This document shows positions 42,332 to 50,506 of a stretch of DNA of 64,000 bases, one piece after another. The notes below the pieces were generated by a model that made no database searches, was not told the origin of the DNA, and was given only the letters and a program-made list of their open reading frames with translations. The first letter of the stretch is position 1, and each line of letters begins with the position of its first letter. The translations under genes and the position numbers were made by a program. The DNA lies in NCBI GenBank assembly GCA_040220895.1, contig JAVJVY010000019.1, positions 372,001-436,000 on the forward strand, written 5' to 3'. The stretch is from UBA11591 sp040220895. GTDB lineage: Bacteria; Bacteroidota; Bacteroidia; Flavobacteriales_E; Vicingaceae.

Positions 42332-43282
42332 ATGTTCAATAGAAGATTTTTAAGGGTCAAGATTTTTCAGGCCCTTTACGCTCATTTTCAAAAGGATTCC
42401 ACCGAGATTTTAAAATCGCAGAACGAACTGCAGCTCAGTATTTCGAGAACCTTTGATCTTTTTCTGTATTTGTTGATTTTACCTGTTGAGCTCAAGGCGC
42501 AAGGGGAGAAACGGCTGGAAGAATCTACTAAAAAAGCCATGCCAACCAGCGAGGACCTCAATCCTAACTTCCGCTTTGTCAATAATTGTGTAATTGAGAC
42601 AATCGCAAATTCAACTCGAATAAAAAAATTGACCGACATGAACAAGATCAACTGGTCTGCTCAAATGGAGTCGGTATCGCGATTTTACAAATTCATGAGG
42701 GAATCCGATGCTTATAAAAAATACATGGCCACTGCTGAAAATGGACTTAAAGAAGATAAGGACATGTTGATGGCATTGTATCGGGATGTGCTGCCAAAAT
42801 TTGATTTGTTTTCCCAGACATTTCACGAGATGAGTATTTACTGGGACGAGGAAGATTTTGATTACGCGCGCTACCTTGCCCTTCAAACCATCAAAAAGCT
42901 TGGCCCTGATTTAAGGATCGATAAATTGATCAAGGATGCTTATGAGAACGAAGAAGACAAGAATTTCGTCATTAAGTTATTCAATGAGACGTTGAAATTG
43001 AGTGATGAAACTGAGCAGTTGATCATGGACAAAGCGCAGAACTGGGATGCTGACAGGATTGCCCTTTTGGACATGATCATTATGAAAATGGCCGTTTCAG
43101 AAATTCTGCACTTCAATCAAATTCCCGTTAAAGTATCAATGAACGAATACATCGATATCTCCAAATCTTTCAGTAGTCCGAAAAGCGGGCAGTTCATTAA
43201 TGGTATCATTGATAAAGTCGTTCAAGAACTTCACCAGCAAAAACGCTTTGTTAAAGTTGGCCGCGGACTGTTCGAAGGCTAA
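42332..43282 (+). CDS. nusB: Transcription antitermination factor NusB, long form
   Basis: 316 residues against about 140 for the E. coli protein. The NusB core is in the C-terminal half (LIKDAYENEEDKNFVIKLFN, WDADRIALLDMIIMKMAVSE, NQIPVKVSMNEYIDISKSFS, KSGQFINGIIDKVVQ). The N-terminal start (MFNRRFLRVKIFQALYAHFQ) also looks NusB-like, so the fold appears interrupted by a roughly 150-residue helical insertion. This form is common in Bacteroidota. NusB works with S10 in rRNA antitermination. It lies between the dehydrogenase and the DUF1573 gene. Confidence 0.92.
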   Translation: MFNRRFLRVKIFQALYAHFQKDSTEILKSQNELQLSISRTFDLFLYLLILPVELKAQGEKRLEESTKKAMPTSEDLNPNFRFVNNCVIETIANSTRIKKLTDMNKINWSAQMESVSRFYKFMRESDAYKKYMATAENGLKEDKDMLMALYRDVLPKFDLFSQTFHEMSIYWDEEDFDYARYLALQTIKKLGPDLRIDKLIKDAYENEEDKNFVIKLFNETLKLSDETEQLIMDKAQNWDADRIALLDMIIMKMAVSEILHFNQIPVKVSMNEYIDISKSFSSPKSGQFINGIIDKVVQELHQQKRFVKVGRGLFEG

Positions 43283-43293
43283 AACTATAATCC

Positions 43294-43301
43294 TACTTTT
43301 G
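43294..43301 (+). promoter_or_regulatory. Likely -7 box (TACTTTTG) for the DUF1573-yajC unit
   Basis: TACTTTTG lies 17 bases before the ATG at 43319 in the 36-base gap after nusB. Confidence 0.45.
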
Positions 43302-43318
43302 AGCAAAATTATACATCG

Positions 43319-43765
43319 ATGAAATTTTACTACACACTAATACTTACCTCAGTCATCCTTGCTTGTGGTGGCAATGAAAATCCTGAAATCACCACAGATC
43401 TTGTTAATAATCCAAATTCGGCAACCGAGACCGATGTCGCAATGCCAGCGATGGCTTTTGACGAAGAATCATTTGACTTTGGAGACATTTCACAAGGTGA
43501 AAAAGTAGAGCATTCGTTCATTTTTGAGAATACCGGAGAAGCCGATCTGATCATTTCTTCAGCAACGGGTAGTTGCGGTTGTACAGTTCCTTCGTATCCC
43601 AAAGAACCAATTAAGCCTGGTCAGAAATCAGAGATTCTTGTAGTTTTTGATAGCAATGGGAAACAAGGGGCACAGCATAAGCGGGTCACGATTATGGCTA
43701 ATACCAACCCAAATCAGACGGTTATTGCCATCATGGCTAATGTATTAACTCCAGAAGAAATATAA
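43319..43765 (+). CDS. DUF1573 lipoprotein
   Basis: 148 residues. Lipoprotein signal MKFYYTLILTSVILACGGNE with lipidation cysteine at residue 16, then a DUF1573 Ig-like domain: FDFGDISQGEKVEHSFIFEN, TGEADLIISSATGSCGCTVP (CGC motif) and PGQKSEILVVFDSNGKQGAQ. The family is abundant in Bacteroidota with unknown role. It precedes yajC by 18 bases. Confidence 0.9.
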   Translation: MKFYYTLILTSVILACGGNENPEITTDLVNNPNSATETDVAMPAMAFDEESFDFGDISQGEKVEHSFIFENTGEADLIISSATGSCGCTVPSYPKEPIKPGQKSEILVVFDSNGKQGAQHKRVTIMANTNPNQTVIAIMANVLTPEEI

Positions 43766-43783
43766 TTTTAAAATCAACAGACA

Positions 43784-44086
43784 ATGATAAATTCCATTAT
43801 TCTTCAGGCATCCTCCGGAGGAGGTACCTTACAATTCATAATGCTCGCGTTGATCGTAGTAGTATTCTACTTCTTCATGATCAGGCCTCAATTAAAACGC
43901 AGTAAAGAACAGCGAAAGTTCCGCGAAGCACTGACTAAGGGAGATCATGTGGTCACCATTGGCGGCGTGCACGGTAAAGTCGCTGAAATAAAAGACACCA
44001 CTCTTATTATCGAGGTTGAAGGAGGAAATCGACTGAAGATTGAAAAAAGTGCCGTCACTTCGGAATTCGTTGCGCCGACGAAATAA
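43784..44086 (+). CDS. yajC: Preprotein translocase subunit YajC
   Basis: 100 residues: one membrane helix (LQFIMLALIVVVFYFFMIRP) then RPQLKRSKEQRKFREALTKG and DHVVTIGGVHGKVAEIKDTT, the standard YajC pattern. It belongs to the SecDF-YajC accessory complex. A terminator follows. Confidence 0.94.
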   Translation: MINSIILQASSGGGTLQFIMLALIVVVFYFFMIRPQLKRSKEQRKFREALTKGDHVVTIGGVHGKVAEIKDTTLIIEVEGGNRLKIEKSAVTSEFVAPTK

Positions 44087-44101
44087 CAAATTGGTTATGG
44101 T

Positions 44102-44127
44102 AAGCCGGCTTTACCGGCTTTTTTTTT
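44102..44127 (+). terminator. Rho-independent terminator after yajC
   Basis: AAGCCGG / CCGGCTT stem with a 5-base loop (CTTTA) followed by a run of nine Ts. It separates yajC from coaE. Confidence 0.9.
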
Positions 44128-44153
44128 CGGTATTGACTTCGTAGATTTAAGCA

Positions 44154-44747
44154 ATGCTTAACATAGGTTTAACCGGGGGGATTGGTAGTGGAAAAAGCAC
44201 AATTGCTTCTATTTTCAAGGACCTGCACATTCCTGTTTATCAAGCAGATCAACGTGCAAAGGAATTGATGCAGGAAGATAAATCCCTGATCAGGGGGATC
44301 ATTTCTGAATTTGGTCCTGAATCCTATGTCGATGGCAAACTGAACCGAAGGCATTTGGCATCGATCGTTTTTCAAAACCAAGTCAAGCTTTCCCAGCTGA
44401 ATGCCCTTGTGCATCCGGCGGTCAAAATGGATTATAAAACCTGGGCAAACAAACAAGACGCTCCATACAATATACGCGAGGCAGCCATATTATTTGAATC
44501 AGGATCTGACAAGGATTGTGACTACGTGATCTTTGTCAAGGCCGAAGAATCTGTTAGAATAGAGAGGGTAATGCAAAGGGATGGCGTCGATAAGTTGGCG
44601 GTGCTTGCTCGAATGAAGAACCAATGGGATGAAGGTCGAAAGGAAAAATTGGCGGATTTTGTCATACGAAATAATGATAATGATGACCTTGTTGCCCAAG
44701 TCGGTGAATTACACCGCAAATTATTGACTTTGAGTGCAAAAAAATGA
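44154..44747 (+). CDS. coaE: Dephospho-CoA kinase
   Basis: 197 residues. P-loop GLTGGIGSGKSTIASIFKDL, then IPVYQADQRAKELM (VxxADxxA type), LVHPAVKMDYKTW and AAILFESGSDKDCDYVIFVK, all as in CoaE. It catalyses the last step of coenzyme A synthesis. Its stop overlaps the nnrDE start by four bases (ATGA). Confidence 0.95.
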   Translation: MLNIGLTGGIGSGKSTIASIFKDLHIPVYQADQRAKELMQEDKSLIRGIISEFGPESYVDGKLNRRHLASIVFQNQVKLSQLNALVHPAVKMDYKTWANKQDAPYNIREAAILFESGSDKDCDYVIFVKAEESVRIERVMQRDGVDKLAVLARMKNQWDEGRKEKLADFVIRNNDNDDLVAQVGELHRKLLTLSAKK

Positions 44748-46258
44748 AAATACTCAGTGTTCGATCAATCAAGGAAGCCGATCGATATACCATCGAAAAT
44801 GAGCCTATAGCGTCCATTGATCTGATGGAGCGCGCAGCCAACAAATGTGTTGAGTGGATGGTTGGAAATATTGCCCTAGAGGGAAATACCGTCAACGTAT
44901 TTGCCGGTACGGGGAATAACGGTGGGGACGGATTGGCCATTGCGCGTATGCTTGTCATGCGGTCCATTGCAGTCAATGTTTTTATTGTCCAGTTTTCCGA
45001 TAATGTCAGTGACGATTTTTCGTATAATTTGAACCGACTGCGTGACCTGAATGTCGAAATGACCTATGTGAATTCTGAAGTGCTCGATGCTTATCCTGCT
45101 AAAGGGGATGTCCAGATTGACGCAATTTTTGGATCGGGATTAAACAAAGCAGTGAGTGGCTGGCTTTCAAGCGTTATTAAAAAAATTAATAATCTTCCCG
45201 GCATTAGGATAGCCATAGACATACCTTCGGGCCTTTATGCCGATGATAATGCAGGAAATAATTTTAAAAATGTAATCAAAGCGGATTATACCTTGACGTT
45301 CCAAAGCCCAAAACTGGCCATGTTGAGCGCTGAATCAGGGGAATATTTTGGATTTTGGGAGGTATTGGATATTGGCCTTGACACATCTTTTATTTCCGAT
45401 ACAGACGTTTTGGGTACCTTCATCGATGCTTCTTATGTTGTGCCTCTGCTTAAAGAAAGAAAGAAGTTCGATCACAAGGGTAGTTTTGGTCATGCCCTTG
45501 TAATGGCAGGGAGCAAGGGAAAAGTAGGAGCCGCGGTTTTAGCCGGAAATGCCTGTATGACATCGGGAATTGGACTATTGACCATCTATGCGCCGGAATG
45601 TGGATGCGACATTCTTCAGATAAGTATTCCCGAAGCCATGGTCATTTCTTCTTCTGGTAACATTCAAATTCAAGGATTGCCTTCCGGCGTATCCGATTAT
45701 TCGGCCATTGGAATCGGTCCGGGATTGGGTCAAGGTCGGCACATTGAGTCTGTTTTGAGTGAATTGTTCCGTAAGTACTCCGCTCCGTTGGTGTTAGATG
45801 CTGATGCCCTGAATGTCATGTCCGAAAAAACAGACCTTCTCGCATCGATGCCCCCCAAATGCATCCTTACCCCACATCCAGGTGAATTTAAACGACTCGC
45901 CGGGGAATGGGAATCCGACAAAGAAAAGCTAGAAAAGCAAGTGGAATTTTCAAGGACATATGACTGTTATTTGGTTTTGAAAGGCGCTCATACGTCCATC
46001 AGCACGCCCGAGGGCGATCTATTATTTAATTCGACCGGAAATCCGGGCATGGCTACCGCGGGTAGCGGTGATGCATTATTGGGAATCATCACTTCTTTAC
46101 TTGGCCGGGGGTATACCAGCCATGAGGCTGCCGTTCTTGGTGTTTATGTTCACGGCCTTGCCGGCGATTTTGCAGCGGCCTCGGTCGGAGAAGAATCGTT
46201 AAAAGCAACTGATATCATTACATTTATACCCTCTGCACTCCAATCGCTTTACAGCTGA
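44744..46258 (+). CDS. nnrDE: Bifunctional NAD(P)H-hydrate epimerase / ADP-dependent dehydratase
   Basis: 504 residues. The N-terminal epimerase (YjeF-N) domain (1-210) has IASIDLMERAANKC, FAGTGNNGGDGLAIARML and IRIAIDIPSGLYADD. The C-terminal kinase-fold dehydratase (225-500) has HKGSFGHALVMAGSKGKVGA, LVLDADALNVMSE, ILTPHPGEFKRLAG and NSTGNPGMATAGSGDALLGI. Together they repair hydrated NADH and NADPH. It is coupled to coaE upstream and shares its stop with the next start (TGATG). Confidence 0.94.
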   Translation: MKILSVRSIKEADRYTIENEPIASIDLMERAANKCVEWMVGNIALEGNTVNVFAGTGNNGGDGLAIARMLVMRSIAVNVFIVQFSDNVSDDFSYNLNRLRDLNVEMTYVNSEVLDAYPAKGDVQIDAIFGSGLNKAVSGWLSSVIKKINNLPGIRIAIDIPSGLYADDNAGNNFKNVIKADYTLTFQSPKLAMLSAESGEYFGFWEVLDIGLDTSFISDTDVLGTFIDASYVVPLLKERKKFDHKGSFGHALVMAGSKGKVGAAVLAGNACMTSGIGLLTIYAPECGCDILQISIPEAMVISSSGNIQIQGLPSGVSDYSAIGIGPGLGQGRHIESVLSELFRKYSAPLVLDADALNVMSEKTDLLASMPPKCILTPHPGEFKRLAGEWESDKEKLEKQVEFSRTYDCYLVLKGAHTSISTPEGDLLFNSTGNPGMATAGSGDALLGIITSLLGRGYTSHEAAVLGVYVHGLAGDFAAASVGEESLKATDIITFIPSALQSLYS

Positions 46259-46824
46259 TGAAAAATTTGATTGTCCTGTTTATTGTTCATTTTCTATTTT
46301 CACTTTTCGCTGTTGCTCAGCCAGAAGGATCCATTATCTGGAATGAGAAACGACCATTGGTCTGGGATGACTTCATGGCTGCAGCACCTGAAAAACATAT
46401 GGCTTCAGCGATGTCTGACGTGTCATTCACAGTCAACCTTGCATCCGATGGTGATATGCTTAATGTATATATTGCCGCTGGCTTTAATCCTGCCAATTCT
46501 TGGGTCAAACAAGATGATAAGGATAACAGACTATTGAAGCATGAACAGTTGCATTTTGATATTTATGAAGTAAATGCACGCTTATTACGCGAGGAACTCA
46601 AAAAGAAAAAGTTGAGCCTTAAAAACGCTCAGTCTGAGATAAATAAGCTCATGGACAAATACAACAAATTGAATTCCACTACCCAAGTGGACTACGATAA
46701 AGAAACCGAACATTCCATAGACCGCGATAAACAAGAAAAGTGGGAAGAAAAAATAGCTGAAAAGCTAAAAAATCTTTCTGAACACCGTTCGGCCAGGTTT
46801 AACATTCCTATTTTGACCCAATAG
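46258..46824 (+). CDS. DUF922 protein with HExxH motif
   Basis: 188 residues. Signal peptide MKNLIVLFIVHFLFSLFAVA, then IIWNEKRPLVWDDFMAAAPE typical of DUF922, and KHEQLHFDIYEVNARLLREE with HEQLH at residues 95-99 in a helix, as in zincin metalloproteases. A charged coiled coil follows (residues 110-180). The protein is probably periplasmic; proteolytic activity is only predicted. Its start overlaps the nnrDE stop by one base. Confidence 0.85.
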   Translation: MKNLIVLFIVHFLFSLFAVAQPEGSIIWNEKRPLVWDDFMAAAPEKHMASAMSDVSFTVNLASDGDMLNVYIAAGFNPANSWVKQDDKDNRLLKHEQLHFDIYEVNARLLREELKKKKLSLKNAQSEINKLMDKYNKLNSTTQVDYDKETEHSIDRDKQEKWEEKIAEKLKNLSEHRSARFNIPILTQ

Positions 46825-46847
46825 GCTAAGAAGTCAGTCTAATGGAA

Positions 46848-47507
46848 TTATTTTCCGGCGTTCTTTTGATGATCTGCCAGAAATTGTGCCAGACCACTAT
46901 CGGTTAATGGATGCTTAAGCAACCCCGTAATGGCACTTAGTGGGCATGTGGCTACATCGGCACCCACTTCAGCGCATTGAATGATGTGCATGGTATGTCG
47001 GATAGAGGCTGCCAGGATCTCAGTCTCAAACATGTAAGTGTCATAGATCTGGCGTATTTGAGCAATCAACTCCACGCCATTGGTGGAAATATCATCCAGA
47101 CGTCCAATAAAAGGAGATACATAGTTGGCACCGGCCTTAGCGGCGAGCAAGGCTTGACCGGCAGAAAAAATCAGGGTGCAATTGGTGCGGATACCTTTTT
47201 CTGAAAAGTATTTCAGGGCTTTGACACCGTCCTTGATCATAGGAATCTTGACCACGATCTGTTCGTGCAAGGAAGCAAGCATTTCTCCTTCTTTCACCAT
47301 TCCGTTGAAATCGGTCGAAATGACTTCGGCACTGACATCACCGTCAACAATATTGCAAATGTCTAGGTAATGCTTCAATATGTTTTTGTCACCGGTTATT
47401 CCTTCTTTGGCCATGAGCGAAGGATTAGTGGTCACGCCATCAAGTACTCCCAATTCCTGGGCTTCTTTTATTTGGTCTAGGTTCGCGGTATCGATGAAGA
47501 ATTTCAT
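46848..47507 (-). CDS. Transaldolase / fructose-6-phosphate aldolase (TalC-FSA type)
   Basis: 219 residues, the short single-domain class. MKFFIDTANLDQIKEAQELG, GVTTNPSLMAKEG, the Schiff-base lysine in IVVKIPMIKDGVKALKYFSE, NCTLIFSAGQALLAAKAGAN and YVSPFIGRLDD. It acts in the non-oxidative pentose phosphate pathway or as an aldolase; sequence alone does not separate these. The SRP RNA lies just upstream on the same strand, and a TATTTTTG box (47524-47531) precedes the start. Confidence 0.93.
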   Translation of the reverse strand: MKFFIDTANLDQIKEAQELGVLDGVTTNPSLMAKEGITGDKNILKHYLDICNIVDGDVSAEVISTDFNGMVKEGEMLASLHEQIVVKIPMIKDGVKALKYFSEKGIRTNCTLIFSAGQALLAAKAGANYVSPFIGRLDDISTNGVELIAQIRQIYDTYMFETEILAASIRHTMHIIQCAEVGADVATCPLSAITGLLKHPLTDSGLAQFLADHQKNAGK

Positions 47508-47523
47508 GGCTTGCTTTTAATGT

Positions 47524-47531
47524 CAAAAATA
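47524..47531 (-). promoter_or_regulatory. Likely -7 box (TATTTTTG) for the transaldolase gene
   Basis: Minus-strand TATTTTTG ends 16 bases before the ATG at 47507, downstream of the SRP RNA T-tract. Confidence 0.45.
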
Positions 47532-47584
47532 GAAAGAAGGGTGAAAAAGAACCGAGATAGTTATAAATAGAAATCAACAAAAAA

Positions 47585-47683
47585 GGGGTAAGCTACTCAT
47601 ATCGCACCGCTACAACCGCCTACCCTTGCTCCGTTCCCGGCCTGGGGGAGTTCAGCAGGAGCTGGTCGTATGAGACTTACCCC
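47585..47683 (-). ncRNA. ffs: Signal recognition particle RNA (4.5S type)
   Basis: 99 nt on the minus strand. The ends pair perfectly (GGGGTAAG / CTTACCCC) and the stem continues with CATACG / CGATATG-type pairs. The apical part reads CCCAGGCCGGGAACGGAGCA and then AGGGTAGG, which matches the SRP domain IV core (AGGxCxGGAAxGxAGCA) bound by Ffh. A run of six Ts (47579-47584 complement) follows directly as a terminator, and a TAATTTTG -7 box (47687-47694) lies three bases before the 5' end. Short, Alu-less SRP RNA is the normal form in Gram-negative bacteria. Confidence 0.93.
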
Positions 47684-47686
47684 GCG

Positions 47687-47694
47687 CAAAATTA
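47687..47694 (-). promoter_or_regulatory. -7 box (TAATTTTG) of the SRP RNA gene
   Basis: Minus-strand TAATTTTG sits immediately upstream of the first stem base of the SRP RNA, as expected for its promoter. Confidence 0.6.
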
Positions 47695-47727
47695 CGAATC
47701 TGCTGGTAATAATTGGTGTAAGCTATT

Positions 47728-47735
47728 TATATTTG
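47728..47735 (+). promoter_or_regulatory. Likely -7 box (TATATTTG) for the DUF4199-GT2 unit
   Basis: TATATTTG ends 13 bases before the ATG at 47749, giving a very short leader. It is back-to-back with the SRP RNA promoter. Confidence 0.5.
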
Positions 47736-47748
47736 TTACCCTTGACAT

Positions 47749-48267
47749 ATGGTTAATTCAGAAAACACATTGGTAAAAAATGCCCTGAACCTCGGGGCTC
47801 TTACCGGCATCATTATAGCTGTCATTCAACTGCTCCTGTTTTTCATAGGCATGGGAGATTCGATGTCGTGGCTTATCTATCTTGTTCTAATTGGCAGTAT
47901 TTTCTGGGGATGCAGACAGCAACGGGATAAGGCAGGTGGCGGATATATCACCTATGGCGAATCTTTTTTATTCGGATTTCTTAACGCAGTTGGTGCGTCC
48001 CTGATATTTTCTGTTGTTTTTTATTTGTACATGAAGTTCATAGATACCGCTTACTTAAGTCAAGTATTGGAACAAATGGAAATAGCTCTTTACGAAGGTG
48101 ATATGGGCGATGAAGAAATAGAAACATTCATGAATATTTACCGCAAGATGCTGACACCTGGTATGTTGGCTTTTGGCGTGCTGTTCTCATATATAATCAT
48201 GGGCACGATCATTTCCTTAATCACTTCTATTTTCATCAAGAATCCGAAATCAATCTTTGAAGATTGA
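47749..48267 (+). CDS. DUF4199 membrane protein
   Basis: 172 residues with four hydrophobic helices: NLGALTGIIIAVIQLLLFFI, SWLIYLVLIGSIFWGC, FLFGFLNAVGASLIFSVVFY and GMLAFGVLFSYIIMGTIISL. The KAGGGYITYGESFLFGF segment is typical of DUF4199. It is commonly encoded directly upstream of a GT2 dolichyl-phosphate-mannose-synthase-like enzyme in Bacteroidota, as here. Function unknown. Confidence 0.9.
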   Translation: MVNSENTLVKNALNLGALTGIIIAVIQLLLFFIGMGDSMSWLIYLVLIGSIFWGCRQQRDKAGGGYITYGESFLFGFLNAVGASLIFSVVFYLYMKFIDTAYLSQVLEQMEIALYEGDMGDEEIETFMNIYRKMLTPGMLAFGVLFSYIIMGTIISLITSIFIKNPKSIFED

Positions 48268-49238
48268 GCGATAGGCCCGATATATCTGTTGTCATACCCT
48301 TGTTGGACGAAGCGGAATCACTCCGCGAATTATCTTCTTGGATCGTCCGGGTAATGGAGAAGAATAACTACAAGTACGAGATACTTTTTATCGATGACGG
48401 AAGCAAGGATAGATCCTGGGAAATAATTCAAGAGCTTCACGGCGAAAATGGCTTCATTAAAGGCATAAAGTTCAACAGAAACTACGGTAAATCACCCGCT
48501 CTTCATGTAGGGTTTAAGCATGCACAAGGAGAAGTTGTATTTACCATGGATGGCGATCTCCAAGACAATCCCGATGAAATTCCCGCCATGTATAAAATGG
48601 TGAAGGAAGAAGGTTATGACCTTGTCTCGGGTTGGAAAAAAAAGCGGTATGACCCCTTGTCAAAAACAATTCCCACCAAGCTGTTCAATTGGGCAACTTG
48701 CCGGGTAAGTGGGCTAAAACTGCACGATTTTAATTGCGGACTAAAGGCCTATGATGCAAAAGTGGTCAAAGGCATCGAAGTTTACGGAGAGATGCACCGA
48801 TACATACCCATGATCGCTAAATGGGCCGGATTTACGCACATTGGCGAAAAGGTAGTTCAGCATCAAAAACGAAAGTACGGTAAGACGAAATTCGGATTAG
48901 AGCGCTTCATCAATGGATTTCTTGACCTTATTCTGATCACCTTTATGTCTAAGTTTGGTCGCAAACCGATGCATTTTTTTGGTCCATTGGGCGTATTGAT
49001 GTTTCTGGTTGGTGGTGGTATTACCGCCTGGATACTTTCCTTAAAAATTCTAAAGATCTACAACCTTGTTGGTAACTTACTTGTGCGGGATGTTGCGGAG
49101 CAACCATTATTTTACCTGGCCCTGGTGGCCATGATCATCGGTAGCATGCTGTTCATGACGGGTTTCCTGGGTGAATTGATCGTTCGAAATTCTGAGAAAA
49201 GGAATTATTATCTAGTAGAAGAAGAAACAAAAGATTAG
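48264..49238 (+). CDS. Family 2 glycosyltransferase, GtrB/DPM-like
   Basis: 324 residues from a TTG start overlapping the upstream stop (TTGA). GT-A domain: DISVVIPLLDEAESLRELSS, YEILFIDDGSKDRSWEIIQE, VVFTMDGDLQDNPDEIPAMY (DxD) and LHDFNCGLKAYDAKVVKGI. Two C-terminal membrane helices (GPLGVLMFLVGGGITAWILS, LFYLALVAMIIGSMLFMTGF). It likely transfers a sugar to undecaprenyl phosphate. The stop shares TTAG with the convergent GT4 gene. Confidence 0.93.
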   Translation: MSDRPDISVVIPLLDEAESLRELSSWIVRVMEKNNYKYEILFIDDGSKDRSWEIIQELHGENGFIKGIKFNRNYGKSPALHVGFKHAQGEVVFTMDGDLQDNPDEIPAMYKMVKEEGYDLVSGWKKKRYDPLSKTIPTKLFNWATCRVSGLKLHDFNCGLKAYDAKVVKGIEVYGEMHRYIPMIAKWAGFTHIGEKVVQHQKRKYGKTKFGLERFINGFLDLILITFMSKFGRKPMHFFGPLGVLMFLVGGGITAWILSLKILKIYNLVGNLLVRDVAEQPLFYLALVAMIIGSMLFMTGFLGELIVRNSEKRNYYLVEEETKD

Positions 49239-50506
49239 GATGTCATTATGGTTTCGGCATAGTTCTGCCAACTCATCGTTTCTTTCGATTTCGCCACGTT
49301 TTCTCTTGGTATAGGTTGCTCGATAAACTTATTCATCTTGTTTTTCATGTCTTCGATGTTGTCTGGCTCTACCAGATATCCATTGAATCCATCCTTTATG
49401 GTTTCGGGGAAATGGCCCACATTGGTGGCCAGTAAGGGCATATCGAAGTTGTAGCTCAACGATTCTATACCTGATGGCGTTGCATATAGGTAGAAAAGTA
49501 AAACACAATCACTTGCCTGAAAGTACTGAGGAACATTTTCATTTGGAATGAATTCATTGACGATCAGACATTTACTTCTTATTCCCAATTCGTCCACCAG
49601 TGAAATCGGATCATAATTGCGCTCGTCGTCAGATTTACTCAAAAAGAGCTTTTTAGCCAGACCAAAAGTTGCATTTTTGATCTTGGTGCTCAGTTTTTTA
49701 TTGTCCAATGTATTCCAGAATGATTCGCCGCAAATGATCAGGGAAACATCATCTCGTTCCGCAGCCAATTCCGCAAAAGATTTGATGACGTTGTGAAGGC
49801 CCTTGTATTTTCGAATAAATCCAAAATAGAGAAAAACGTGTTTATTAAGACCGTGTTTCTGCTTGAAAGCATTCTTGTCAAAGTCGGGGTCTGCTTGAAA
49901 TAGATCGTAAATGGGATGGTATAGTTTAATAACGGAATTTCCAGATTTGGTCTGTCTATGGCCTGTTTCAGTGAGTTCGAACTCCTTTTTCGGAAATAGT
50001 TGTTGCAGTTCATTGAAAGTCTTCAAAGCATGGACAAGAAAGGTGTCTGCCTTTTTAATGCCCATTCTTGTGAAGGCCCTGTCCAGCTTGCTGTTCTCTT
50101 TTTGAATGACGAAGTGAAGGTCAAAAATGACTTCAGTGTTCGGTAAACCTTTTAGTCGCTCTGCAATGAAGCCCAGAGGAAGACCTTGCAGCGCAATGCT
50201 CCATTGAAAAATGACCTTTGAGGGTTTGAGTGAGCGAATGTACTTCACTGTTCTGCTCCAACTGAAAGGGTTATTGTAATTGGTGATGTATTTGACTTTG
50301 ATGCTTGTCCCTTCCAGAAGATTGCCTTTGCTCTTCAGGTCTTTGAATTCGCGCGGAATGATGGCAGGGTATTGCTGGGTCCAGGAAATAATGTGAACAT
50401 CAATATCCCCTCTTTTATCTAGCGCCTTGGCCAGGGAGGTGTTGTAATTGGAGATCCCTCCCTTGAACTGAGGGCCAGGTCCGAAGCAAACTACGGTCTG
50501 CTTCAT
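49235..50506 (-). CDS. Family 4-type glycosyltransferase
   Basis: 423 residues in a GT-B layout: N-terminal VVCFGPGPQFKGGISNYNTS (sugar-acceptor loop), central FLYFGFIRKYKGLHNVIKSF and LIICGESFWNTLDNKKLSTK, and C-terminal SDCVLLFYLYATPSGIESLS followed by GFNGYLVEPDNIEDMKNKMN. The E-x7-E-like segment is modified (ATPSGIESL). It is coupled to the epimerase gene by an ATGA overlap and probably builds a surface glycan. Confidence 0.9.
   Translation of the reverse strand: MKQTVVCFGPGPQFKGGISNYNTSLAKALDKRGDIDVHIISWTQQYPAIIPREFKDLKSKGNLLEGTSIKVKYITNYNNPFSWSRTVKYIRSLKPSKVIFQWSIALQGLPLGFIAERLKGLPNTEVIFDLHFVIQKENSKLDRAFTRMGIKKADTFLVHALKTFNELQQLFPKKEFELTETGHRQTKSGNSVIKLYHPIYDLFQADPDFDKNAFKQKHGLNKHVFLYFGFIRKYKGLHNVIKSFAELAAERDDVSLIICGESFWNTLDNKKLSTKIKNATFGLAKKLFLSKSDDERNYDPISLVDELGIRSKCLIVNEFIPNENVPQYFQASDCVLLFYLYATPSGIESLSYNFDMPLLATNVGHFPETIKDGFNGYLVEPDNIEDMKNKMNKFIEQPIPRENVAKSKETMSWQNYAETIMTS

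Noticed and set aside
47585..47683. A long inverted structure that could be a bidirectional terminator
   Set aside because: Its apical sequence matches SRP domain IV and it has its own promoter and T-tract, so it is called SRP RNA.
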